From positions 99,927-163,926 of the forward strand of contig NZ_NNBJ01000019.1 of assembly GCF_002803085.1 (NCBI RefSeq): 64,000 nt of DNA, written 5' to 3'. Of this stretch, positions 8,154-15,370 are shown piece after piece. Each line of letters opens with the position of its first letter. Position 1 is the stretch's first letter. The position numbers were made by a program, and so were the translations under genes. The notes beneath the pieces are model-generated. The model ran no database searches, had not been told where the DNA came from, and was given only the letters and a program-made list of their open reading frames with translations. Source of the stretch: Streptomyces sp. CB01201 (GTDB lineage: Bacteria > Actinomycetota > Actinomycetes > Streptomycetales > Streptomycetaceae).

Positions 8154-10340
8154 TTAGAACCCGACGAAGTTCAACGCCGAATCGATTACGTCTGTCCCCT
8201 TGTGCAGGGCTTTGCTGCCCATGTCCCTACCTGTGTGGATGATGCTTCCACTCTTGTCGACCACGGTATTCGTAGCGCGGTTGAAGGCAGCGACGGCATC
8301 GCCCCCCTTGCTTAGGAATTGGCTCTTGGCATGATCCATCGACTTCAGGGCGCCGGCCGTATTGTCGATGACGTGGCCGGGATGGACGAAGGTGTCGCCG
8401 ATGCCCAGCGCAATATTGCCGCCGTCCTTGAAGAGAGTGCCCCCCATTTGTGTTCCGTCCGAGACGATCCGGCGGCCATCTTGCGCGACTTCGGAGGTCA
8501 TTTCTTGGCCGTCCCCCAGCATCTTCCTGCCGTCCGACCTGAGTCCGTCGACGAGTTGACGCGTGTTATTCCGCAGCCGGTCAAACTCAAGGACCTTGAC
8601 GACGGGCCACGTCACCACAGTGAGCAGACCTCGGGAGCTCGTCGCTGCCGTATTGGCGGCGATCTTGGCAACGAAGTCCGGTGCCCCTCGGTCCTTTGCC
8701 GCCTTGTACGTCTGTTTGTACGCGAGGTTTCCGGCCAGTTTCTGAACCTCGCCAAACAATTCATCCGGCTTGACCCTGTCCAGCATGTTGTACTTGTTGA
8801 GTACGGAGTGGATCGGCAAAATGACGTCTTTGAGTGAGCTTCTGCCGTTGAGGATCCCTTGAACGATGGGGTCCAGGTCTGCCCCCATCTTGTTGACGAC
8901 TTCCGGATCCACGCGCTCATGCAGGAACATCACCAGTTCACGGACTTCGGCGGCGCCCACCTTTTCCTGGTCGAGAGTTGTGTTTGTAAAGGTAAGCTTT
9001 TTCGTGTCGCCGAACAATATCTGCTGCATGTTCGCCAAGGATCCCGTGCCGACCTTGTAGTAATCCGAGTGCCCCGTGGCGCCGTCGGTTCCCAGCCGTT
9101 TGATGTCGGGGAAGTCGGCCGGGTCATCGCCGTGCCCTTGCGTGTAGGAGACCGGATCTCCGACTGCCCGCATCGCGAAGAAGTTGGTGTTCGGCATATG
9201 AAAGTCGGCGACCGAGTGAATGTTTGGTCCAAGGCCGGGGCTACCCATGAAAGTGACGTTGTCAATATTCGTGAGGCCGCTTTGAAGGGCCTTACTGGTC
9301 ACCAGAGTTCCGTAGCTGTGCGCAAATAAGGAGGTTTTCGCGTCCTGGCGCAGGTTCACGGATATTCCCTGGCGGAATGCATTGAGCTGATATCCGCCCA
9401 AGATCGCCTTGGTCGGGTCGACGGAATCGCCGACCTCCGGAGTGTCGTACCCGAGCCAACTCACGACCGCGGTATCCGGCTGCTCAACCCTCTTGGCATC
9501 CTGGATCAGGTTGTATCCACCTTTGGAAAAATCGTTGAAATTGTCCAGGCGGTTGAGGATGCCAGGTACCCGGAAGGCGACATGCTCGGCCTTTTCCAGG
9601 TCGCCCACGACCTCCGCTACCCTGCCGTCCGGGAAGGGGGATGCTTTCGGGTCGCCGGTCGAGCCGAAGTGTGCATCGAATATCAGGAACTGTCTCGTGG
9701 CTTCTACGTCCACTATTCTGCCGTTCCCGTCACTTGTCTTCTTGAGGCGGGGGTTGAGAAAACTCCGGAGGGTTTCGATCCGAGCCTTGGTGCGCTTGTA
9801 GGCGGGATCATTGGTGGCTAGACCTTGGAAGTAGGAATTTTCCTCATCGAATTCCTTCTGTATGGATATTCGGTTTGCCGCGAAGCGGACTTTCGGGGGG
9901 ACCCCCTCCAAATTTCCTACGAACGACGGGTCTGCTGCTGCGACGACTGCCTGCTGTGTGGGGGATAGGGAGGCGAAGTATTCTTTGACGGCTGCAGCCT
10001 GTTCCTGCGGGGTTCCGTTCTTGTGGGTCGCCAAGATGGCCCTGAGGCCGGCGTCCAGTTTCTTTCCGGCGTCGGCTTCCGTAGCTGTCGGAGTGGGCAG
10101 GCCGAACTTACTGAGCGAGGCAAAGGGAGATTCCGAAGGTGTCCGGAGGATCCCTGCCCGGCGTCGTAGATCACGCGCTTCATCCTCAAGCCAGCGTGCA
10201 ATCATGGGCAATTGAGACACGTCACTGCCCACGTTCAGGGCCGTGGCTCGACTCTTTAGTTGTGGTATCGCTCCCGCCCTGTCATCGAATGATCTCGCCA
10301 AGCGCTCCAGCATGTTCGGATCCGCGAAAACTAAACCCAT
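8154..10340 (-). CDS. Alpha/beta-hydrolase (DUF1023-like) with WXG-type N-terminus
   Basis: The 728-residue product starts at ATG 10340. Residues 1-65 are helical and charged, like the N-terminal region of WXG/ESX-associated proteins. The middle part (about residues 230-480) is a serine-hydrolase domain resembling DUF1023: nucleophile elbow AHSYGT (serine about residue 341), an acidic GDPVSY block and a GHSDYY histidine block complete a plausible triad. The C-terminus is a long helical region with repeated DG motifs (GRKMLGDGQEM, GRRIVSDGTQM). No signal peptide is visible. Two TTA codons (codons 3 and 338) suggest bldA dependence. Base composition is clearly lower in G+C than the neighbourhood, suggesting acquisition. 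It leads an operon with two small paralogous genes. Substrate unknown. Confidence 0.7.
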   Translation of the reverse strand: MGLVFADPNMLERLARSFDDRAGAIPQLKSRATALNVGSDVSQLPMIARWLEDEARDLRRRAGILRTPSESPFASLSKFGLPTPTATEADAGKKLDAGLRAILATHKNGTPQEQAAAVKEYFASLSPTQQAVVAAADPSFVGNLEGVPPKVRFAANRISIQKEFDEENSYFQGLATNDPAYKRTKARIETLRSFLNPRLKKTSDGNGRIVDVEATRQFLIFDAHFGSTGDPKASPFPDGRVAEVVGDLEKAEHVAFRVPGILNRLDNFNDFSKGGYNLIQDAKRVEQPDTAVVSWLGYDTPEVGDSVDPTKAILGGYQLNAFRQGISVNLRQDAKTSLFAHSYGTLVTSKALQSGLTNIDNVTFMGSPGLGPNIHSVADFHMPNTNFFAMRAVGDPVSYTQGHGDDPADFPDIKRLGTDGATGHSDYYKVGTGSLANMQQILFGDTKKLTFTNTTLDQEKVGAAEVRELVMFLHERVDPEVVNKMGADLDPIVQGILNGRSSLKDVILPIHSVLNKYNMLDRVKPDELFGEVQKLAGNLAYKQTYKAAKDRGAPDFVAKIAANTAATSSRGLLTVVTWPVVKVLEFDRLRNNTRQLVDGLRSDGRKMLGDGQEMTSEVAQDGRRIVSDGTQMGGTLFKDGGNIALGIGDTFVHPGHVIDNTAGALKSMDHAKSQFLSKGGDAVAAFNRATNTVVDKSGSIIHTGRDMGSKALHKGTDVIDSALNFVGF

Positions 10341-10417
10341 GATCGAGTACCGTAGCGCCTGAGAGACGATTGCGGTACACGGTTGATCAGATGATCTTGT
10401 GAGACGGGGTAGCGAGT
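10341..10417. promoter_or_regulatory. Divergent promoter region of hydrolase and WXG-like gene
   Basis: The 77-bp gap between the two divergent starts contains an inverted repeat, GTACCG at 10347-10352 and CGGTAC at 10373-10378, and short TGATCA-type palindromes. It must hold both promoters unless one start lies further out. No clear -10/-35 pair was identified. Confidence 0.35.
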
Positions 10418-10666
10418 ATGACATCACGCGAAGCTGGCGATCTGAGAAAATTGGCCGACGACATCCGAAGGTTGCTCGACGAGCCCATTGCCCTCGCATC
10501 AGACCGGAACGTGCCGACGGAAGAGCGTTGGGCCGGGCCGAATGCAGAACGAATCCGCAGCGAACTTTCTGGACGCAAGTCGAAGTTGGCCATCATGGCC
10601 GATGCGATCGAGGGGGAGGCAGCGAATCGGAAGGACCCTGAAGGGGACGGGAAGGGGCGTAGATGA
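10418..10666 (+). CDS. Small helical protein, WXG100-like
   Basis: The 82-residue product begins at ATG 10418, preceded by a GGGG stretch. It has two charged amphipathic helices joined by ERWAGPNAERIR, which resembles the W-x-G turn of WXG100 proteins (W-A-G here), and a basic tail. It has no signal peptide. WXG100 proteins leave through ESX systems, often in pairs or bound to larger partners with a similar N-terminus. The divergent hydrolase gene encodes just such a candidate partner. No ESX core genes (EccC-type ATPase, EccB/D/E) occur in this window, so export would need components elsewhere. Confidence 0.6.
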   Translation: MTSREAGDLRKLADDIRRLLDEPIALASDRNVPTEERWAGPNAERIRSELSGRKSKLAIMADAIEGEAANRKDPEGDGKGRR

Positions 10667-10715
10667 GTCGCCACGGCTGCTGTCTCGTCCGTATCGGAGC
10701 CGGGTCGTCCCTCGG

Positions 10716-11261
10716 TCAACTCTTGTTGTAGTCCGGATTTCGTAGACAGTCCGTCACCACCTGGGCAACGAGTGTCTGAATCCTGTCTCCCGAGGCCGTT
10801 TTGAACGGAGAGGCAGATATGACCACGATGCCGTTTCCGCCTTGTTTTTTCGCATATTTGGTAACTTCGTTGCCTGGGACATTTGATGGTCGATGGGTGT
10901 CCTCCGTCCAGCCGTGAACACGGAGTTGCTGTAGCACGCCATCGACCAGAGAGGCAGGCGTCCGCTTGTCCGAGGGGGCGCCCGGCAGCGAGATGTATGA
11001 CGATATGGTGCGCTTGCTGGCGTCCTTGCTGTCGAGCCACTCGGACCCGCCGCAGTTTTCCGTGCCACCCGAATACTCGTCGGGTCGAACACCTGGCATC
11101 GTGGCCCGCATGGCGCTCAGCACGTCCGGATACAGAGCTTCCATGGCCTGCTGGTATGTGGGGCCGCTTTCACTCTTCTTGCTTGAACTCATTGAGCAAC
11201 CGCATGCGACAAGCACGATCAATACGGCCGTGGAGATCTTCCGGAGGCCCGCGGTGGCCAT
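10716..11261 (-). CDS. Lipoprotein of unknown function
   Basis: The 181-residue product has a lipoprotein signal ending in VACGC, then SMSSSKKSES, so it should be anchored outside the membrane. The mature part contains ENCGGSEW and a later cysteine (VTDCLRN), which could form a disulfide. It resembles in size and layout the small actinobacterial lipoproteins with a mixed alpha/beta domain, but no family is named. It lies between the WXG100-like gene and the second lipoprotein/secreted pair, all of low G+C relative to the Tad locus. Confidence 0.65.
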   Translation of the reverse strand: MATAGLRKISTAVLIVLVACGCSMSSSKKSESGPTYQQAMEALYPDVLSAMRATMPGVRPDEYSGGTENCGGSEWLDSKDASKRTISSYISLPGAPSDKRTPASLVDGVLQQLRVHGWTEDTHRPSNVPGNEVTKYAKKQGGNGIVVISASPFKTASGDRIQTLVAQVVTDCLRNPDYNKS

Positions 11262-11303
11262 GTAATCGTCCTCTGTCTCGTGGTGGAAGCGTGGTGGAAG
11301 CTT

Positions 11304-12227
11304 GCTGTGGGATCGGCTGGGGGCTCAGCGGTTGATTGCTTGGATTTCCTGGACGGTGACTTGCTGGTCTTGTCCGAATGTGCCGTCTGGCAGGTTGCCG
11401 CCGGGGGTGCCGGTGCCGGTCCAGTGGATCTTCCAGGTGACCGTGGCTTTGAGGGTGTAGGGGGTGGTGCTGGTGGCGCGGAGGTAGGTCACGCCGCAGG
11501 GCGGGGTCTTGTCGGCGTTGCCCGCCTCGTACGGGGTGCCGATGGAGCCGTCGGCGTTGATCGGGCACTCCCCGGTCGCGGGGAAGACGGTGGCGTCGCC
11601 GGTGCCGGGTTCGAGTTTGAGGGAGATCGGGGTGGCGGTGGTGGTTGCCGAGATGTTGAGGACCGGGACGGATGCGGTGACCGAGACGGGGTGGAAGTCG
11701 GTCTTGTCCAGCCAGGCCCAGGTCGGCAGGTTCACCTTTGTGGTGCCGTCGGGTTTGAGGGTGACCTTGGTGGATGGCACGCGGATTTCCGCGTATGCCA
11801 GCTTGGCGAGTACCTCGGGCGTGATGGCCTCGGGTGCGTCGGCGGGCGGGGGTGCGCCCTTGTCGACCCAGAAGTAGGGCTTGTTGCAGGTGTCCCAGCC
11901 GGGCGGGTAGCTCGGGTTGACGTAGGAGTCCCACCAGTAGCCCTTGTCGGCCTTGTCCAGGTTGAAGTTGGTGTATGGCTTTCCGTTGACGTATTTGTCC
12001 CGCTGCTGGTTGTCCCACTCGTAGCCGGTGGACTCGGCGTTCCAGATCGGCTCTACGTATGCCTTGAACTGTGCGGGGGAGTATTTGGGTGCGTACCAGC
12101 AGGCGGGGGGCGTCCAGTTGCCGACTGCGGTGACGGGGCCGGTGGAGTTGCCGGTGCCGTTTTTGGAGCGGTCGTAGACCACGCCGCCCGCGGTGGCGGA
12201 GAGGGTCCCGTCGGAAGTGGAGCTGCC
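11304..12227 (-). repeat. 924-bp direct repeat, copy B
   Basis: This is the partner of 1046-1969, in the same orientation. The two copies bracket 9.3 kb of accessory genes, so recombination between them would delete that segment and leave one chimeric secreted-protein gene. Confidence 0.9.
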
Positions 12228-12359
12228 ACCCGTCGGGGTGGCACCCTTGGCACCGCCGCCGATTCTGTTGTCCGCGGCTGCCGGGTCGCCCAAGAGCAGT
12301 AGCGATGCCACAACGGCGGTGCCGACCACCGCGAAGCTGCGCGACATCAAGGCTGGCAC
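11325..12359 (-). CDS. Secreted protein of the Tad-linked pair, copy 2
   Basis: The 344-residue product starts at GTG 12359: GGGGGAG lies 6 nt upstream and the overlap with the lipoprotein gene is again 13 nt, whereas the internal ATG 12347 would be badly spaced. The signal peptide differs from copy 1 and ends in PAAA. From the TSDGTLSAT block onward the protein differs from copy 1 at about eight positions only. The four conserved cysteines and the WTPPACWY, CNKPYFWV and CGVTY motifs are all present. It is presumably secreted; function unknown. Its near identity to copy 1, while the partner lipoproteins have diverged, points to gene conversion or a recent local exchange. Confidence 0.8.
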   Translation of the reverse strand: MPALMSRSFAVVGTAVVASLLLLGDPAAADNRIGGGAKGATPTGGSSTSDGTLSATAGGVVYDRSKNGTGNSTGPVTAVGNWTPPACWYAPKYSPAQFKAYVEPIWNAESTGYEWDNQQRDKYVNGKPYTNFNLDKADKGYWWDSYVNPSYPPGWDTCNKPYFWVDKGAPPPADAPEAITPEVLAKLAYAEIRVPSTKVTLKPDGTTKVNLPTWAWLDKTDFHPVSVTASVPVLNISATTTATPISLKLEPGTGDATVFPATGECPINADGSIGTPYEAGNADKTPPCGVTYLRATSTTPYTLKATVTWKIHWTGTGTPGGNLPDGTFGQDQQVTVQEIQAINR

Positions 12360-13012
12360 TTCGAACTCCCCCTGGTGGAGAGCATCTTGGTGGTGATCCA
12401 GATGCCTCGGTCGTTCTTGCGGAGTGCGGTGTTGTAGAGCACGTAACTGTTCTTGGTGGCGGGCGTCTTGTCGACCTTGCCCGTCAGGATGGCCATGTCG
12501 TAGGCCTTGCTCTGGTCCTGGCAGTAGGACAGGGAAGCCGTTCCGTGGTCGCTGACCAGCGGGGTCGCGTTGTAGTAGCGGGAAGAGCCGGTGACGCGCG
12601 ACTTGGCCTTGACGTACTCCTGGACGTACGCCTGAGTTGAGGCGGCCAACTCTCCTTCCGAATAGAAGCGGTACGCCTCCTGGAGAGGGTCCTGTTTGAC
12701 GATGGCGTAGTCGATGGCTTTGATGAACTGCTCGGCATCGGAGAGGACGGCGCTCTGCGCCGTGTCGCCGTTCTTGGGCCAGTCGAAGGTGTAGGACAGG
12801 TCCGAGGGAAGCTCGATCTTCGGCCGGTCCGTCGAGGGCGCCGACGCTGAGGCCAATGCCCTCGGAGTCGCCGACGAGCCGCTGTTCTGGTTGGCTCCTG
12901 CGATCTTGTCCGAACTCTGAGACTTGGCGTCATTGCTACTGCACGCGGTCAGTACGAGCGCGGCTGTCGCGGCGAGTGCGGTTGCGGCCGGCGGCAGGAT
13001 GCGGCGGTTCAA
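12347..13012 (-). CDS. Lipoprotein of the Tad-linked pair, copy 2
   Basis: The 221-residue product starts at TTG 13012, with GGGAG 6 nt upstream, matching copies 1 and 3. It has lipobox LTAC followed by SSNDAKSQSSDKIAGA, nearly the same as copy 1, then DRPKIELP. The mature domain is much more diverged from copy 1 than the neighbouring secreted protein is. It keeps the YCQDQSK block and the C-terminal cysteine (SSKCQP). Membrane-anchored outside; partner of the following secreted protein. It is the first gene of the minus-strand pair and faces the Tad promoter region. Confidence 0.8.
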   Translation of the reverse strand: MNRRILPPAATALAATAALVLTACSSNDAKSQSSDKIAGANQNSGSSATPRALASASAPSTDRPKIELPSDLSYTFDWPKNGDTAQSAVLSDAEQFIKAIDYAIVKQDPLQEAYRFYSEGELAASTQAYVQEYVKAKSRVTGSSRYYNATPLVSDHGTASLSYCQDQSKAYDMAILTGKVDKTPATKNSYVLYNTALRKNDRGIWITTKMLSTRGSSKCQP

Positions 13013-13546
13013 GGGTGCTCCCGGTGGGACAGGTGTGGTCGCGAGTCAGTGGAAGTTATCGAGGGTGAGTCGGTTTCGCTAGGGCAAAGTTCGCGACAGG
13101 GTGGGGCATAGGGGACTCATCGGTATGGACCTGGGAGGTGCGCCTGCACGATCTCCCCTTCCGGAAGGCGTCGTTCGCGCTGAATTCCAGTGTCCTGTGT
13201 GGGGCCTGGTTCCAAATGAGTACGGGTACTCAGGACGGGCCTGGAGATGATGGCGATGATGCTGGGGCGAGGTCGGTTCGGGCGAGGAGTGGTCGCTCGG
13301 GCTGGTGTTGCCGGGTTCCGCCCGCATGACGATCCGTGCGTACGGCGAGCGTGCCGTCCTGAGTAGTCCTGCGCGAGTGGAGGGCTGGTGATGACCTGGT
13401 ATGTCCGGTTGTCCGTACGCTGCGGATTGCACAGTGATAACGGAAACGCGGCGAAGGTGGACGGGAGCGGCGCCATTGTGCGTGGTTTGTGTCGAGTTCG
13501 TGGCGGAACTGATGGGGCGAGTGGTGTTCGCGATCTTTAACTCGCC

Positions 13547-13594
13547 TTGAGGGCGCTTATGGGCTGCTGCTACGGTCAGATCACATGATCTGAC
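13547..13594 (+). promoter_or_regulatory. Probable Tad operon promoter with palindromic operator
   Basis: A -35-like TTGAGG (13547-13552) and a -10-like TACGGT (13571-13576) are 18 bases apart. Overlapping the -10 and the expected start point is a perfect inverted repeat, GTCAGATCACATGATCTGAC (13575-13594; 9-bp arms, 2-bp centre). A site there would block initiation if a dimeric repressor bound. The binding protein is not identifiable. Confidence 0.5.
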
Positions 13595-13642
13595 AGCGTT
13601 CCGACGGCCTCGCGCAAGGCCTCTGGCAAGCCACGGCTGGCG

Positions 13643-13681
13643 AATCAAGTGCAAGTCGCCGCTGCTTGAAGTGACTTGATT
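13643..13681 (+). other. Stem-loop in the cpaB leader
   Basis: AATCAAGT (13643-13650) pairs with ACTTGATT (13674-13681), and CAAG/CTTG pairs inside it. This lies in the presumed untranslated leader, about 80 nt before the start codon. It may affect translation or be part of a regulator site. Confidence 0.35.
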
Positions 13682-13759
13682 TTCAGGTGTGCGCCGGTAT
13701 TGGTTCTGCGTTGTACAACCAGACGCGGTCGCAAAAGAATTACCACGGGGAGAAGCGAC

Positions 13760-14503
13760 GTGAAGGTCCAGGAGCGCGGCGGGGCCGGGACCCACCGGGG
13801 CTCGGTGCCCGGGCAGCCACTTGGTGAGCGGCTTCCGGCGCCGCCTCGGGAGCGCAAGCCGGCTCTTGCTGCCCTTGCCGTCCTGCTCATCCTGATCGGC
13901 GCCCTCGGGGCGACCGTGCTCGTACTGCGGGCGGGTAACCGGGTCGAGGTGTACAAGCTCAAGGGCGATGTCGCCGCCGGGCACGCCGTCCAGGACGGCG
14001 ACCTCACCACGGTGATGGTGGCCGCGGACGACAAGACCCACTACATCCACCCCGACGAGCGGGAAGCACTGCGCAAGTTGCGGGCCAAGTCCAACCTGTA
14101 CGCGGGGTCCGTCCTCGTCGGCGAGATGTTCGCCGAGGACGGCGGCATCCAGGCCGGCAAGGCCTCCGTCGGCGTCTCGCTCAAGGAAGGCCAGTACCCC
14201 AGCAGCCTCAAGGCCGGCGAGACGGTCGCCGTCTACCGGGTCGGGTCCAGTGCCGGCGGCAGCAGCAGCGGCAGCGGCAAGGGGAGCGGGTCCAGCGGGA
14301 GCGGAAGCTCCGGGTCGACGGGCGGCGGTGCGCCGCTGGTTCAGCGTGCCGTCGTCAGTGACACCGGTGCCCAGGACAAGTCCTTCGGCAGCGGCAACCT
14401 CGCCGTCACCCTCACCGTCAGCACCGCCGACGCGGCCGCGCTCACCCAGGCCGCGTCCGCCGGTGAAGTCGCCGTCGTGCGGGTCGCCCCGGGCAACGGC
14501 TGA
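13760..14503 (+). CDS. cpaB: CpaB/RcpC-like Tad pilus assembly protein (SAF domain)
   Basis: The 247-residue product starts at GTG 13760 with GGGGAG 7 nt upstream. A basic, proline-rich cytoplasmic stretch is followed by one membrane segment (about residues 35-57), then a SAF-like domain (VAAGHAVQDGDLTTVMV, beginning about 20 residues after the membrane) and a Gly/Ser linker (about 163-190) before a final beta-rich part. CpaB/RcpC proteins belong to Tad/Flp pilus machines and sit outside the cytoplasmic membrane. It is the first gene of the Tad operon; a 48-nt gap separates it from tadZ. Shorter than Gram-negative CpaB, as expected where no outer-membrane secretin is present. Confidence 0.75.
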   Translation: MKVQERGGAGTHRGSVPGQPLGERLPAPPRERKPALAALAVLLILIGALGATVLVLRAGNRVEVYKLKGDVAAGHAVQDGDLTTVMVAADDKTHYIHPDEREALRKLRAKSNLYAGSVLVGEMFAEDGGIQAGKASVGVSLKEGQYPSSLKAGETVAVYRVGSSAGGSSSGSGKGSGSSGSGSSGSTGGGAPLVQRAVVSDTGAQDKSFGSGNLAVTLTVSTADAAALTQAASAGEVAVVRVAPGNG

Positions 14504-14551
14504 GTCGCACGGCGACCCGGCGACGTAGAAGAGACAGAAGACCCAGAAGAC

Positions 14552-15370
14552 ATGGCGCTCATCGCACTCGCCTCCGACAAGGGGTCCCCCGGTGTCACCA
14601 CCGCGGCCCTGGCCCTGGCCGCCGTATGGCCGCGCCGCGCGCTGCTCGCCGAGACGGACCCGGCCGGCGGGGACCTGGTGTACCGCTGCACGGCCACCAA
14701 CGGCGGTCCCCTCAACCCGAACACGGGGCTGCTCTCGCTGGCCGCGGCCGCCCGCCGCGGTCTCGCCGCCGACCAGCTCTGGGACCACGCCCAGCCGATG
14801 GCGGGCGGCCTCGACCTGCTCGTGGGGCTCGGCGCCGCCGAGCAGGCCGCCGGCCTGGCCGGCAGCTGGCCGACGCTCGGCCGGGCCTTCGCCTCGCTCG
14901 GCGAGTCGCCGCACGCCCCCGCCGACGTGATCGCCGACATCGGCCGCATCAGCGGCGGTTCACCCGCCCTCGACCTGCTGCCGCACGCGGCCCTCGCGCT
15001 GCTCGTCTCGCGCACCGAACCCGAGCACCTGGCCCGGGTGCGCGACCGGGCCGCGACGCTCACCGCACAACTCCACGGCGCCCCGCGCGGCAACGCCCTC
15101 GCCACCCCCTTCATCGGCGTGGTCCTGGTCGCCGAGGCCGGTGCCTCCGCCAAGCTCGCCCACCAGGTCAACGACATGCTGGTGGCCGGGCAGACCGGGG
15201 CCCGCGTAGTGGGCACCCTCGCGCACGACCCCTCGGGTGCGGCCCTGCTGTCCGGACGGGGCCGCGGCCGGCTCGACAAGTCACTGCTCATCCGCAGCGC
15301 CCGCAAGGTCTCGGCCGACCTGTACCAGCAGTTCGGCGCCGCATGGGCCGGAGCCGGGGTCGGCCGATGA
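14552..15370 (+). CDS. tadZ: TadZ/CpaE-like MinD-family protein
   Basis: The 272-residue product has the fold pattern of MinD/ParA ATPases: N-terminal LIALASDKGSPGVTTAAL, then ETDPAGGDLVYR and a later DIGRISGG block. TadZ proteins place the pilus assembly machine. The P-loop is unusual: the signature lysine (K10) is kept but the second lysine of KGGxGKT is replaced by valine (K10-G-S-P-G-V-T-T). Nucleotide hydrolysis may be weak or absent, as in other divergent TadZ/CpaE proteins. The stop overlaps the tadA start (ATGA). Confidence 0.75.
   Translation: MALIALASDKGSPGVTTAALALAAVWPRRALLAETDPAGGDLVYRCTATNGGPLNPNTGLLSLAAAARRGLAADQLWDHAQPMAGGLDLLVGLGAAEQAAGLAGSWPTLGRAFASLGESPHAPADVIADIGRISGGSPALDLLPHAALALLVSRTEPEHLARVRDRAATLTAQLHGAPRGNALATPFIGVVLVAEAGASAKLAHQVNDMLVAGQTGARVVGTLAHDPSGAALLSGRGRGRLDKSLLIRSARKVSADLYQQFGAAWAGAGVGR

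Larger units (their letters stand above)
13013..13759. other. Intergenic region upstream of the Tad operon
   Basis: These 747 bases separate the divergent copy-2 lipoprotein and cpaB-like genes. I see no gene in 13013-13540; the open frames there lack starts with Shine-Dalgarno sequences. The proximal part holds the promoter, palindrome and leader stem listed separately. Confidence 0.6.

Noticed and set aside
2944..11261. Mobile element carrying the accessory cluster
   Set aside because: No transposase, integrase, tRNA target or terminal inverted repeat was found; the only flanking repeats are the paralogous gene copies.
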